This document shows, piece after piece, positions 37,980 to 45,637 of a DNA stretch of 64,000 nt. The notes under the pieces are model-generated. The model saw only the letters and a program-made list of their open reading frames with translations. It ran no database searches and was not told where the DNA came from. Source of the DNA: Noviherbaspirillum sp. UKPF54. Lineage in GTDB: Bacteria > Pseudomonadota > Gammaproteobacteria > Burkholderiales > Burkholderiaceae_D. The translations under genes and the position numbers were made by a program. Each line of letters opens with the position of its first letter. The first letter of the stretch is position 1. Where the stretch lies: the NCBI RefSeq assembly GCF_007874125.1, contig NZ_CP040128.1, positions 4,654,989-4,718,988 of the forward strand. Reading direction: 5' to 3'.

Positions 37980-39041
37980 ATGGAACAGGTATTACAAGGA
38001 TTCAAGGCGCGCATCGCCGATGCGGCCGCGAGCAAGACCGCGCTGCGTATCCGCGGCGGCGGCGGCAAGGACTGGTACGGGCAGGCGCTGCAGGGAGACG
38101 TGTTCGATACGCGCGCCTATCGCGGCATCATCGCCTACGATCCGACGGAGCTGGTGATTACCGCGCGCTGCGGCACGCCCTTGGCGGAAATCGAGGCCGC
38201 GCTCGCCGAGCGCAACCAGATGCTGGCCTTCGAGCCGCCGCAGTTCGGACCGGAGTCGACCATCGGCGGCGTGGTGGCCAGCGGCATGTCCGGCCCTCGC
38301 CGGCAGGCGGTGGGCGCGGCGCGTGACTTCGTGCTGGGCGTGGCGCTCATGGACGGCAAGGCCGAGGTGCTGCGTTTCGGCGGGCAGGTGATGAAGAATG
38401 TCGCCGGCTACGACGTGTCGCGCATGCTGGCCGGCTCGCTCGGTACGCTCGGGCTGATCCTGGACGTGTCGCTGAAGGTGTTGCCCAAGCCGTTCTTCGA
38501 AGCCACGCTGCGCCTGCCGATGGGCGAGGCGCAGGCGATCGAACAGCTGAACCGCTGGGGCGGCCAGCCGCTACCGATTTCGGCCAGCGCCTGGCATGAC
38601 GGCGTGCTGGCGCTGCGCCTGTCCGGGGCGGAAGCGGCGGTGAAGGCGGCGGTGCAAAAGATCGGCGGCGAGCAGGTGGCCGATGCGGCGCCGTTGTGGG
38701 CGGCATTGCGCGACCAGACCGACGCGTTTTTTGCCGACGATGGTGCCGGCGTGTGGCGCCTGTCGCTGCCGTCGACCGCGGCGCCGATCGGCCTGCGCGG
38801 CGAGCAACTGATCGAATGGGGCGGCGCGCAGCGCTGGCTCAAGACCGAGGCCGATGCGGTCAGCGTGCGCCGCGCGGCGCAACAGGCCGGCGGCCATGCG
38901 ACGCTGTATCGCGGCGGCGACAAGAGCGCGGGGGTGTTTCATCCGCTCGCGCCGGCCATCGCCGCCATTCATCGCAACCTGAAAAACGCTTTCGATCCGT
39001 CCGGCATCTTCAATCGCGGACGGATGTATAACGAGTTCTGA
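37980..39041 (+). CDS. glcE: Glycolate oxidase subunit GlcE
   Basis: GlcE is the second FAD-binding subunit of glycolate oxidase. The 353-residue protein has LRIRGGGGKDWYG at the FAD loop (near 22-34), PPQFGPESTIGGVVASGMSGPRR and GYDVSRMLAGSLGTLG. The C-terminus ends FDPSGIFNRGRMY. It lies between glcD and glcF with 11-nt and 13-nt gaps, so one operon is clear. Confidence 0.94.
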   Translation: MEQVLQGFKARIADAAASKTALRIRGGGGKDWYGQALQGDVFDTRAYRGIIAYDPTELVITARCGTPLAEIEAALAERNQMLAFEPPQFGPESTIGGVVASGMSGPRRQAVGAARDFVLGVALMDGKAEVLRFGGQVMKNVAGYDVSRMLAGSLGTLGLILDVSLKVLPKPFFEATLRLPMGEAQAIEQLNRWGGQPLPISASAWHDGVLALRLSGAEAAVKAAVQKIGGEQVADAAPLWAALRDQTDAFFADDGAGVWRLSLPSTAAPIGLRGEQLIEWGGAQRWLKTEADAVSVRRAAQQAGGHATLYRGGDKSAGVFHPLAPAIAAIHRNLKNAFDPSGIFNRGRMYNEF

Positions 39042-39054
39042 ACGAATTCCGAGC

Positions 39055-40287
39055 ATGCAAACCAATCTCGCTGATTTCATCAAGCATACCCGCGCCGGCG
39101 AGGAAGCCGACGCGATTCTGCGCAAGTGCGTGCACTGCGGCTTTTGCACCGCGACTTGCCCGACCTATCAATTGCTGGGCGACGAGCTGGACGGCCCGCG
39201 CGGACGCATCTACCTGATCAAGCAAGTCCTCGAAGGCAAGCCGGCCACCGAAAAGACGCTGGCGCACCTGGACCGCTGCCTGACCTGCCGTAATTGCGAA
39301 TCGACCTGTCCGTCCGGCGTGCAGTATGGCCGCCTGGTCGACATCGGCCGCAAGATTGTCGAGGAACAGGTGTCGCGTCCGCTGTCGCAGCGCATCGTGC
39401 GCATCGCGCTGAAGGAAGCCTTGCCGCGCAAATGGCTGTTTACGCCGGCGATGAAGACCGGGCAGCTGATGCGCCCGCTCTTGCCCAAGGCCTTGCGCAA
39501 CAAGGTGCCGGCCAAACAGCATGCCGGCGCGTGGCCGACGACGCAGCATGCGCGCAAGATGCTGCTGCTTGACGGCTGCGTGCAGCCGGCGATGGCGCCC
39601 AACATCAACGCCGCCACCGCGCGCGTGCTCGACGCGCTCGGCGTGCAGCTCGTCATCGCGGCCAAGGCCGGCTGCTGCGGCGCGATCCGCTATCACATGA
39701 ACGACCAGGACGGCGGTCTTGACGACATGCGGCGCAATGTCGAAGCCTGGTGGCCTTACGTCGAGGCCGGCGTGGAAGCGATCGTGATGACCGCTTCCGG
39801 CTGCGGCGTGACCGTCAAGGAATACGGGCATCTGCTCGCGCACGATCCTGCATATGCCGAGCGGGCCAGGCGCATCTCGGAACTGACGAAAGACTTGAGC
39901 GAAATCCTGCCGGCGTTCGAGGCGCAGCTGCAAACGAAGCTGGCCGGGAAGATCAAGCAGCGCGTGGCCTATCATCCGCCGTGCACGCTGCAGCACGGGC
40001 AGCAGATTCGCGGCAAGGTGGAAGGCGTGCTGCGTGCGGTCGGCGTCGACGTGCAGCTGTGCGCCGACAGCCATCTGTGTTGCGGCTCGGCCGGCACCTA
40101 TTCGGTGCTGCAGCCGGAACTGTCCTACCAGCTGCGCGACCGGAAGCTGACCAATCTGCAGGCCACGCAGGCCGAAACGATCGTGTCGGCCAACATCGGC
40201 TGCATCACGCATCTGCAGTCGGGTACGGACATGCCGGTGCAGCACTGGATCGAGCTGGTGGACCGCGCCTTGACGGGGGCATCTTGA
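39055..40287 (+). CDS. glcF: Glycolate oxidase iron-sulfur subunit GlcF
   Basis: GlcF carries electrons from GlcDE through two [4Fe-4S] clusters. Both ferredoxin motifs are complete: C25, C28, C31, C35 (CVHCGFCTATC) and C75, C78, C81, C85 (CLTCRNCESTC). Two CCG-type domains follow, seen as AGCCGAIRYH and LCCGSAGTYS. The 410-residue length matches the family. It is the last gene of glcDEF. Confidence 0.95.
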   Translation: MQTNLADFIKHTRAGEEADAILRKCVHCGFCTATCPTYQLLGDELDGPRGRIYLIKQVLEGKPATEKTLAHLDRCLTCRNCESTCPSGVQYGRLVDIGRKIVEEQVSRPLSQRIVRIALKEALPRKWLFTPAMKTGQLMRPLLPKALRNKVPAKQHAGAWPTTQHARKMLLLDGCVQPAMAPNINAATARVLDALGVQLVIAAKAGCCGAIRYHMNDQDGGLDDMRRNVEAWWPYVEAGVEAIVMTASGCGVTVKEYGHLLAHDPAYAERARRISELTKDLSEILPAFEAQLQTKLAGKIKQRVAYHPPCTLQHGQQIRGKVEGVLRAVGVDVQLCADSHLCCGSAGTYSVLQPELSYQLRDRKLTNLQATQAETIVSANIGCITHLQSGTDMPVQHWIELVDRALTGAS

Positions 40288-40336
40288 GCGCCACATTTTC
40301 ATTCGTAATATGAATGTCTGATATCCGGATCGTCAA

Positions 40337-40366
40337 TTGGATTAATAACTGGTGCGTTTCTATACT
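40337..40366 (+). promoter_or_regulatory. Candidate promoter for the 35-residue ORF
   Basis: TTGGAT (40337-40342), an 18-nt spacer and TATACT (40361-40366) lie 37 nt before the small ORF. A TGCC-TTCA-GGCA stem follows the -10 directly. Confidence 0.45.
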
Positions 40367-40402
40367 GCCTTCAGGCAAGTCAGTCATGGAAAGGAAAGCA
40401 TC

Positions 40403-40510
40403 ATGTTATTCGTCCCCGTTGTTGTTGTCTCATCGCTGGTTGTGTTGGTCGTCGTTGAAGCCTATACGTTCGGCCTGTTGAAGGGAAAGGCGCGTCCGCA
40501 CGCGAAATAG
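40403..40510 (+). CDS. Small single-pass membrane protein (35 residues)
   Basis: ATG 40403 is preceded by AAAGGAAAG, a good ribosome-binding site. The product is MLFVPVVVVSSLVVLVVVEA followed by a short polar region and a basic tail (KGKARPHAK). Residues 2-18 make one hydrophobic helix. It has its own promoter-like sequence and sits alone between glcF and an ABM-like gene. I do not recognise a family. Confidence 0.55.
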   Translation: MLFVPVVVVSSLVVLVVVEAYTFGLLKGKARPHAK

Positions 40511-40616
40511 CCGGCAAGGCAGGCAGTCGTAACAAGGGCTGAGTTTGACGCAGCCCATCCTGCCTGAGGCAGCATCCGATACAGTCTAGTCTTGGTCATC
40601 AAGAGGACTTGGCGCC

Positions 40617-40964
40617 ATGATTACGCGAATCTGGCGGGGCTGGACGACGGTGCGCAACGCGCCTGTTTACGAAAGCCTGCTGTTAAATGAAATCTTCCCC
40701 GGTATTGCCGAGCGCGACGTGCCCGGCTATCGCGGCATCTCGCTGCTGCGCCGCGACGGCGACCATGAAGTCGAGTTCGCCACCATCATGTGGTTCGATT
40801 CGCTCGACGCAGTGCGCGCCTTCGCCGGCGACAACTATGAGACGGCGGTCGTTCCTCTCAAGGCACGCGCGCTGCTGTCGCGCTTCGACACCCACTCGGC
40901 CCACTACCAGACCGTGCTTGCGCCGCCTGCGCTCGACAGCAGGGAGACCATCGGGCCGCCCTGA
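40617..40964 (+). CDS. Antibiotic biosynthesis monooxygenase-like (dimeric ferredoxin-fold) protein
   Basis: The 115-residue protein opens MITRIWRGWTTVRNAPVYESLLLNEIFPGI and continues with VPGYRGISLLRRDGDHEVEFATIMWFDSLDAVRAF, the pattern of small ABM-like proteins. Many of these have unknown roles and lack clear active-site residues. AGAGGA precedes the ATG. lrgA begins 30 nt later. Confidence 0.7.
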   Translation: MITRIWRGWTTVRNAPVYESLLLNEIFPGIAERDVPGYRGISLLRRDGDHEVEFATIMWFDSLDAVRAFAGDNYETAVVPLKARALLSRFDTHSAHYQTVLAPPALDSRETIGPP

Positions 40965-40994
40965 GCAATTCGTTCACGTTTCGAGGCTTGCCGC

Positions 40995-41327
40995 ATGATC
41001 AACACCTTCGCCACCTTGCTCGTGTTCCAGACGCTGGGCGAGGGGCTGGCATATGCACTGGCTTTGCCGGTTCCCGGGCCGGTGATCGGCATGGTACTGC
41101 TGTTCTGCTATCTGCTGGCAAGGCGCGGCGCGGTGGACAAGCTCGCGCCCACGACGCTGGAATTCCTCAAGCACTTGTCGCTGCTGTTCGTGCCCGCCGG
41201 CGTCGGCATCATGGTGCACGGGCAACGCGTCGCCGCCGAGTGGCTGCCGATCGCGGCGGCCCTGGTGGTCAGCACCGCCGTATCGCTGGTGGTCACGGCC
41301 TACGTACTGAAGTGGCTGCACAAATGA
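40995..41327 (+). CDS. CidA/LrgA-family holin-like membrane protein
   Basis: The 110-residue protein has four hydrophobic helices and the family segments LPVPGPVIGMVLLF (near 25) and LSLLFVPAGVGIM (near 66). CidA/LrgA proteins work with CidB/LrgB partners; proposed roles include control of murein hydrolase export and pyruvate or acetate transport. The partner gene overlaps it by 4 nt (ATGA). Confidence 0.88.
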   Translation: MINTFATLLVFQTLGEGLAYALALPVPGPVIGMVLLFCYLLARRGAVDKLAPTTLEFLKHLSLLFVPAGVGIMVHGQRVAAEWLPIAAALVVSTAVSLVVTAYVLKWLHK

Positions 41328-42049
41328 CGCCCGCGCTCAACCAGATCTGGGTCTACCTGTCGGCTTCGCCGCTGCTGTGGCTGACCGCCACCCTGCTGGC
41401 GTATCAGTTCGCCTATGCACTGTATGCGCGCAGCCGCTTCAATCCGCTGGTCAATCCGGTGGCCATCGCGGTGGCGCTGCTAGTGCTGGTGTTAAGCGCC
41501 ACCAACACACAGTACCGCACCTATTTCGAGGGGGCGCAGTTTGTCCACTTCCTACTCGGCCCGGCCACGGTCGCGCTGGCCATCCCGCTCTACCTGCAGT
41601 TGGAAAAACTCAAGCGCAACTGGTTTGCCCTGCTGGCCAGCGCGCTGGTCGGCGGCGCAAGCGCGATCGCCGTCGCCATGGGTTTGGCCTGGGCGCTGGG
41701 TGCGTCGCCCGCCACCGTGCTGTCGATTGCACCCAAGGCAGTGACCACCCCGATCGCGATGGGCGTGGCCGAGAAAATCGGCGGCCTGCCTTCGCTGACC
41801 GCCGTGCTGGTGATCCTGACCGGGATCCTCGGCGCGAGTGCCGCGCGCTGGATCTTCAACCGCCTCAATATCAACGACCATAGCATCCGCGGCTTCGCGC
41901 TCGGCGTGACATCGCACGGCATCGGTACCGCGCGCGCATTCCAGGTCAGCGAGGAGATGGGCGCGTTTTCCGGGCTGGGCATGGGCATCTCCGGCGTGCT
42001 GACCGCGCTGCTGCTGCCGCTGGTGTTGAAGCTGTTCGGCGTGATTTAA
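41324..42049 (+). CDS. CidB/LrgB-family membrane protein
   Basis: The 241-residue protein has about seven hydrophobic segments. Family hallmarks are VLSIAPKAVTTPIAMGVAEKIGG (near 131-153) and GVTSHGIGTARAFQ (near 192). It pairs with the upstream CidA/LrgA protein. Its stop codon overlaps the stop of the convergent folE2 copy 2 by 4 nt, so no terminator separates them. Confidence 0.9.
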   Translation: MTPALNQIWVYLSASPLLWLTATLLAYQFAYALYARSRFNPLVNPVAIAVALLVLVLSATNTQYRTYFEGAQFVHFLLGPATVALAIPLYLQLEKLKRNWFALLASALVGGASAIAVAMGLAWALGASPATVLSIAPKAVTTPIAMGVAEKIGGLPSLTAVLVILTGILGASAARWIFNRLNINDHSIRGFALGVTSHGIGTARAFQVSEEMGAFSGLGMGISGVLTALLLPLVLKLFGVI

Positions 42050-42843
42050 ATGCCGGGGCGCTCGATGCGCGCAAACGCCGAGTGATTGTGGATCGACTCG
42101 AAGTTCTCCACTTCCACCGTGTAGTTCGCCACGCGCGCGTCCCGGTCCAGCGCGATGGCGACGTCGCGCACCAGGTCTTCGACGAACTTCGGGTTGTCGT
42201 AGGCGCGTTCCGTCACATACTTCTCGTCCGGGCGTTTCAGCAAGCCATACACTTCGCAGGACGCGCTTTGTTCCGCGATTGCCACCAGCTCCTCGATCGT
42301 CATCTCGCGCGCCAGTTCGGCGTCAATGGTGATGTGCGAACGCTGGTTGTGCGCGCCGTACGCCGAAATCTCCTTGGAGCACGGGCACAGGCTGGTGGCG
42401 GCGACAACCACCTGCATCCGGCTGCGAATCCTGCCGTCCGTCGTGCGGCTGATTTTCCAGCACGCATCCAGGTCGAGCAGGCTTTGCACGCCGGAAATCG
42501 GCGCGGTTTTCCGGATGAAATAGGGAAAACGCATCTCGATCGTGCCGCTGGCCGCATCCAGCCGCTCCAGCATGCGCAGCAGCAGGGACTTGAATCCGTG
42601 CTGATCGAGCGGCGCCGTCTGCGCTTCCAGCAGTTCGATAAAGCGCGACATGTGTGTGCCCTTGGCCGACGCAGGCAGCTCGACCGTCATCGAGAACGTG
42701 GCCACCGTCGGCGCTTGTCCGTCGGCCGTGGCGAGCACTACCGGATAGCGTACGCCCTTGATGCCGACGGCGTTGATCGGCATGTTGCGCGGATCGTGCT
42801 GGGACTGGATATCGGGCAGGAAGAGTCGTTCGGGTGCGTTCAT
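42046..42843 (-). CDS. folE2: GTP cyclohydrolase FolE2 (type IB), copy 2
   Basis: This is a second full-length FolE2 (265 residues). It keeps the catalytic [20 protein letters not shown] region and the [19 protein letters not shown] block shared with copy 1, but the N-terminal and middle parts differ clearly, so it is an old paralogue or a transferred copy, not a fresh duplication. GAGGAT precedes the ATG. A perfect palindrome (42860-42879) lies just upstream. FolE2 is often induced in zinc shortage; having two suggests different regulation. Confidence 0.93.
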   Translation of the reverse strand: MNAPERLFLPDIQSQHDPRNMPINAVGIKGVRYPVVLATADGQAPTVATFSMTVELPASAKGTHMSRFIELLEAQTAPLDQHGFKSLLLRMLERLDAASGTIEMRFPYFIRKTAPISGVQSLLDLDACWKISRTTDGRIRSRMQVVVAATSLCPCSKEISAYGAHNQRSHITIDAELAREMTIEELVAIAEQSASCEVYGLLKRPDEKYVTERAYDNPKFVEDLVRDVAIALDRDARVANYTVEVENFESIHNHSAFARIERPGI

Positions 42844-42859
42844 CTTGATCCTCGTGATG

Positions 42860-42879
42860 GGAGCGCGCCGGCGCGCTCC
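42860..42879. repeat. 20-bp perfect palindrome upstream of folE2 copy 2
   Basis: GGAGCGCGCC and GGCGCGCTCC abut without a loop, 16 nt before the folE2 start. It could be an operator, or an RNA stem separating folE2 from the upstream secreted-protein gene. There is no T-tract on the minus strand. Confidence 0.5.
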
Positions 42880-42896
42880 GTTTCTGGTTATCGGCG

Positions 42897-43556
42897 TTAT
42901 TTGAATTTGTCCGGGAATTGCTTCGCCAGTGCGCCGGCGAGCGCGTCGGCAATCACGTACATGTGATTTTTCATCGCTTCCCAGGTCTGCGCTTCCTGCG
43001 CGAACTGCTTGGCATGCAGTTGCTGGATTTGCTGGACGTGGTGGCCGAAATGCGCCACAAATAAGCTGCGCACGGTGTCGGCGGGCAGGTTGGGATTGGC
43101 GCCGCTGAGGAAGGTCGCGATTTCTCCGGCGTTATCGGTTGCGCTTTTCAGCGCAGCATCCTGTTTGGCTTTGCTGTTGGCCATCGTCGCGTCCAGGTAT
43201 TGCTTGACCGCGCCGTAATGACCCGCGAGCAGCGAGAACAATTTTTCCGATGCGGCCTTGCCGTAAAACGGCTCGATCGCGGCAGCGATCTGCTTTGCGT
43301 TGGCAACGACCTGGTTCTCGGCAGCTTTCGCGGCATCGGCACGGCCAGCCATGGTTTCTTCAACAACGTTGCGGACCCAGAATACATGGCCGATCCACAA
43401 ATCGCGTTGTGCCATCGCCGCCTGTGCAACTTGCACGGAAGGTAATGCCGGTTTTGCTTCATGCGCTGCATGCTGTTGTGCAAAGGCCGCGCCGCCTGTT
43501 CCCAGGGCGATTGCCAGCGCGCTGGTTGCCAGAATATTTCGTCCCATCCGTTTCAT
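42897..43556 (-). CDS. Secreted helical protein of unknown function
   Basis: The 219-residue product has a Sec signal peptide ending near GGAAFAQQ and a mature region that is almost all helix, rich in Ala, Gln and His (QQHAAHEAKPALPS at the start; HFGHHVQQIQQLHAKQ near 167). A recurrent WIGHVFWVRNVV-like segment and the absence of Cys are notable. GGAGGTG precedes ATG 43556. It diverges from the SufR-like regulator, which probably controls it. I do not recognise a named family. Confidence 0.75.
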   Translation of the reverse strand: MKRMGRNILATSALAIALGTGGAAFAQQHAAHEAKPALPSVQVAQAAMAQRDLWIGHVFWVRNVVEETMAGRADAAKAAENQVVANAKQIAAAIEPFYGKAASEKLFSLLAGHYGAVKQYLDATMANSKAKQDAALKSATDNAGEIATFLSGANPNLPADTVRSLFVAHFGHHVQQIQQLHAKQFAQEAQTWEAMKNHMYVIADALAGALAKQFPDKFK

Positions 43557-43721
43557 GATTCACCTCCGTGTCAAGTTGATCGGGTAATCCAAGGATAGAA
43601 GATTAAAACAACTTTGTACAGTAAATTATGTTTTAAGTGTTTTATCTTGCCGGGTGCGCTACAATGAATCCATGTTGTGATTGGGGGCAAAATCGTTGTC
43701 CGATCGCGGAAAGGGTGAAAA

Positions 43722-44360
43722 ATGCTGGAAATACTGGGCGCGCGCCAGAAGGAATTGCTGAGGCTGTTGTTGAAAAACAAGAGCGGGATGACGGCAGACG
43801 AGCTATCGGAAGGCTTGCATATCACGCGCAATGCGGCGCGCCAGCATCTCGCGGCCTTGGAGACCGATCGCCTGGTGGAGAAAGGCGCAACCCGTCCGTC
43901 AGGCGGCAGGCCGGAACAGTTGTACCGGTTGACGGATAAGGGGCGCGAGCTGTTTCCGCGGCATTATTCCTGGTTCGCCGAATTGCTGATCGAGTCGATC
44001 AAGGCGACTGCGGGCGAAGAAGGTTTGCGCGACCGTCTGCGCGAAATGGGCGAGCAAGTGGCGAACCAGTTGCGCAATCAGAATCCGGAGCTGGCTACGC
44101 CGGAAGAAAAAGTACAGAAGCTGTCGGAAATCATGGAGCAGCTAGGCTACAACGCCAGCCATGATATCCATGCCGGCGCCGACCCGACGATAGAAGCCGA
44201 CAACTGCATCTTCCATCACCTGGCCACGCACAATCCGGATGTCTGCCAGTTCGACCTCGCGCTGATGTCCGCCTTCACCGAGCGCGCGGTGGACCATCAG
44301 GAATGCATGGCGAAAAACGGCAATGTCTGCCGCTTCAGGCTGTACGAGAAAGGGAAGTGA
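43722..44360 (+). CDS. SufR-like winged-helix regulator with four cysteines
   Basis: The 212-residue protein has an N-terminal winged helix (LLRLLLKNKSGMTADELSEGL, HITRNAARQHLAAL, residues about 10-52) and a C-terminal cysteine set: C162, C175, C195 and C203. This spacing resembles SufR-type ArsR/DeoR regulators that hold a [4Fe-4S] cluster and sense iron, oxygen or oxidative stress. No suf or isc gene is adjacent. The likely target is the divergent secreted-protein gene 165 nt away. A weak inverted repeat lies between them. Confidence 0.78.
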   Translation: MLEILGARQKELLRLLLKNKSGMTADELSEGLHITRNAARQHLAALETDRLVEKGATRPSGGRPEQLYRLTDKGRELFPRHYSWFAELLIESIKATAGEEGLRDRLREMGEQVANQLRNQNPELATPEEKVQKLSEIMEQLGYNASHDIHAGADPTIEADNCIFHHLATHNPDVCQFDLALMSAFTERAVDHQECMAKNGNVCRFRLYEKGK

Positions 44361-44400
44361 GCGCGGAGAGGCATGCGATGCGGCTTGGTCTGGCGTGACG

Positions 44401-45147
44401 TTATCGTCCACCGGTCACATCCAGCAGCGCGCCGGTCGTATAAGATGCTTCGTCCGACAGCAGCCAGATAATGGCTTTTGAGACTTCCTCCGGATTCCCG
44501 CCGCGCTGCATCGGCACCGAACCTTTCACGCGTTCCACCCGGTTCGGTTCGCCGCCGCTGGCATGAATGTCTGTGTAGATAACGCCAGGTCGCACGGCAT
44601 TCACGCGGATGCCTTCGCCGGCCACCTCTTTGGCAAGTCCGATCGTGAAGGTGTCGATGGCGCCTTTCGCCGCCGCGTAATCCACATATTCGTTCGGTGC
44701 CCCCAGGCGGGAAGCAATCGACGAGAGGTTGACGATCGCGCCGCCGGCGCCTCCGCGCCGGGTGGACATGCGCTTCACGGCCTCGCGTGCGCAGAGAATG
44801 CTCCCGAAGACATTCACGCCAAACACGCGGCCGATACGGGCAGAGTCCATCTGCTCCACACGCATCTGGGTCTCCAGGACGCCGGCATTATTGACCAGCG
44901 CCGTGAGCGTTCCCAGTTCGCGATCGACGCGCTCGAACAGGCGAATGACGTCGACTTCGCTGGCGACATCGGCTGCGACGGCAAGTGCTTCTCCGCCTGC
45001 GTCAACGATTTCCCTGACGATGGCGGACGCCGCCGGTTCGTTCCGGACATAGCTGATACATACGGCGTAGCCCGCCGCTGCTGCCAGCCGAGCGGTGGCG
45101 GCGCCGATCCCGCGGCTTCCACCGGTGACGATCAAGACCTTTTTCAA
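44401..45147 (-). CDS. Short-chain dehydrogenase/reductase
   Basis: The 248-residue protein is a classical SDR: cofactor loop TGGSRGIG (near 8-15), NNAG (near 86-89), catalytic Ser in VNLSSIAS and Tyr/Lys in YVDYAAAKG. It matches 3-oxoacyl-ACP reductase-like or glucose dehydrogenase-like SDRs; the substrate is open. The start is a TTG at 45147 that follows the gpx stop by 4 nt with GGCGGA upstream. This implies translational coupling to glutathione peroxidase. Confidence 0.88.
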   Translation of the reverse strand: MKKVLIVTGGSRGIGAATARLAAAAGYAVCISYVRNEPAASAIVREIVDAGGEALAVAADVASEVDVIRLFERVDRELGTLTALVNNAGVLETQMRVEQMDSARIGRVFGVNVFGSILCAREAVKRMSTRRGGAGGAIVNLSSIASRLGAPNEYVDYAAAKGAIDTFTIGLAKEVAGEGIRVNAVRPGVIYTDIHASGGEPNRVERVKGSVPMQRGGNPEEVSKAIIWLLSDEASYTTGALLDVTGGR

Positions 45148-45151
45148 GGAA

Positions 45152-45637
45152 TTATTCCGCCAGCAGCTTCTCGATATCCCGCATCAATTCCTTCGGCGCG
45201 GTCTGCGGCGCGTAGCGCTTGTACACCGTGCCATCCTTCTTCACCAGGAACTTGGTGAAGTTCCACTTGATCAGTTCCGAGCCCAGCAAGCCGGGAGCGG
45301 CGCTTTTCAGGTGCTTGTACAGCGGGTGCGCGTCGTCGCCGTTGACGTCGATTTTCTCGAACAGCGGGAAGGTCACGCCGTAATTCTTTTCGCAGAACGC
45401 GCCGATTTCCTCGGCCGTGCCCGGTTCCTGTCCGGCGAACTGATTGCACGGGAAGCCGAGCACTTCGACGCCCTTGTCCTTGAACTGCTGGTACACCTCT
45501 TCCAGCCCCTTGTATTGCGGCGTGAAACCGCAGTTGCTGGCGGTATTAACAATCAGCAGAACCTTGCCCTGGAATTGCTTCAGGTCGATCGGCTTGCCAT
45601 CCAGGCTGATGGCCTTGAAGTCGTAAACGGTGGTCAT
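45152..45637 (-). CDS. Glutathione peroxidase family protein
   Basis: The 161-residue enzyme reduces peroxides with a peroxidatic Cys in NTASNCGFTPQY (near 31-42), the conserved Gln in GFPCNQFAGQEPG and the Trp in WNFTKFLV. Such Cys-type bacterial enzymes usually depend on thioredoxin more than glutathione. It overlaps pilU by 4 nt and is followed by an SDR gene. Confidence 0.93.
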   Translation of the reverse strand: MTTVYDFKAISLDGKPIDLKQFQGKVLLIVNTASNCGFTPQYKGLEEVYQQFKDKGVEVLGFPCNQFAGQEPGTAEEIGAFCEKNYGVTFPLFEKIDVNGDDAHPLYKHLKSAAPGLLGSELIKWNFTKFLVKKDGTVYKRYAPQTAPKELMRDIEKLLAE

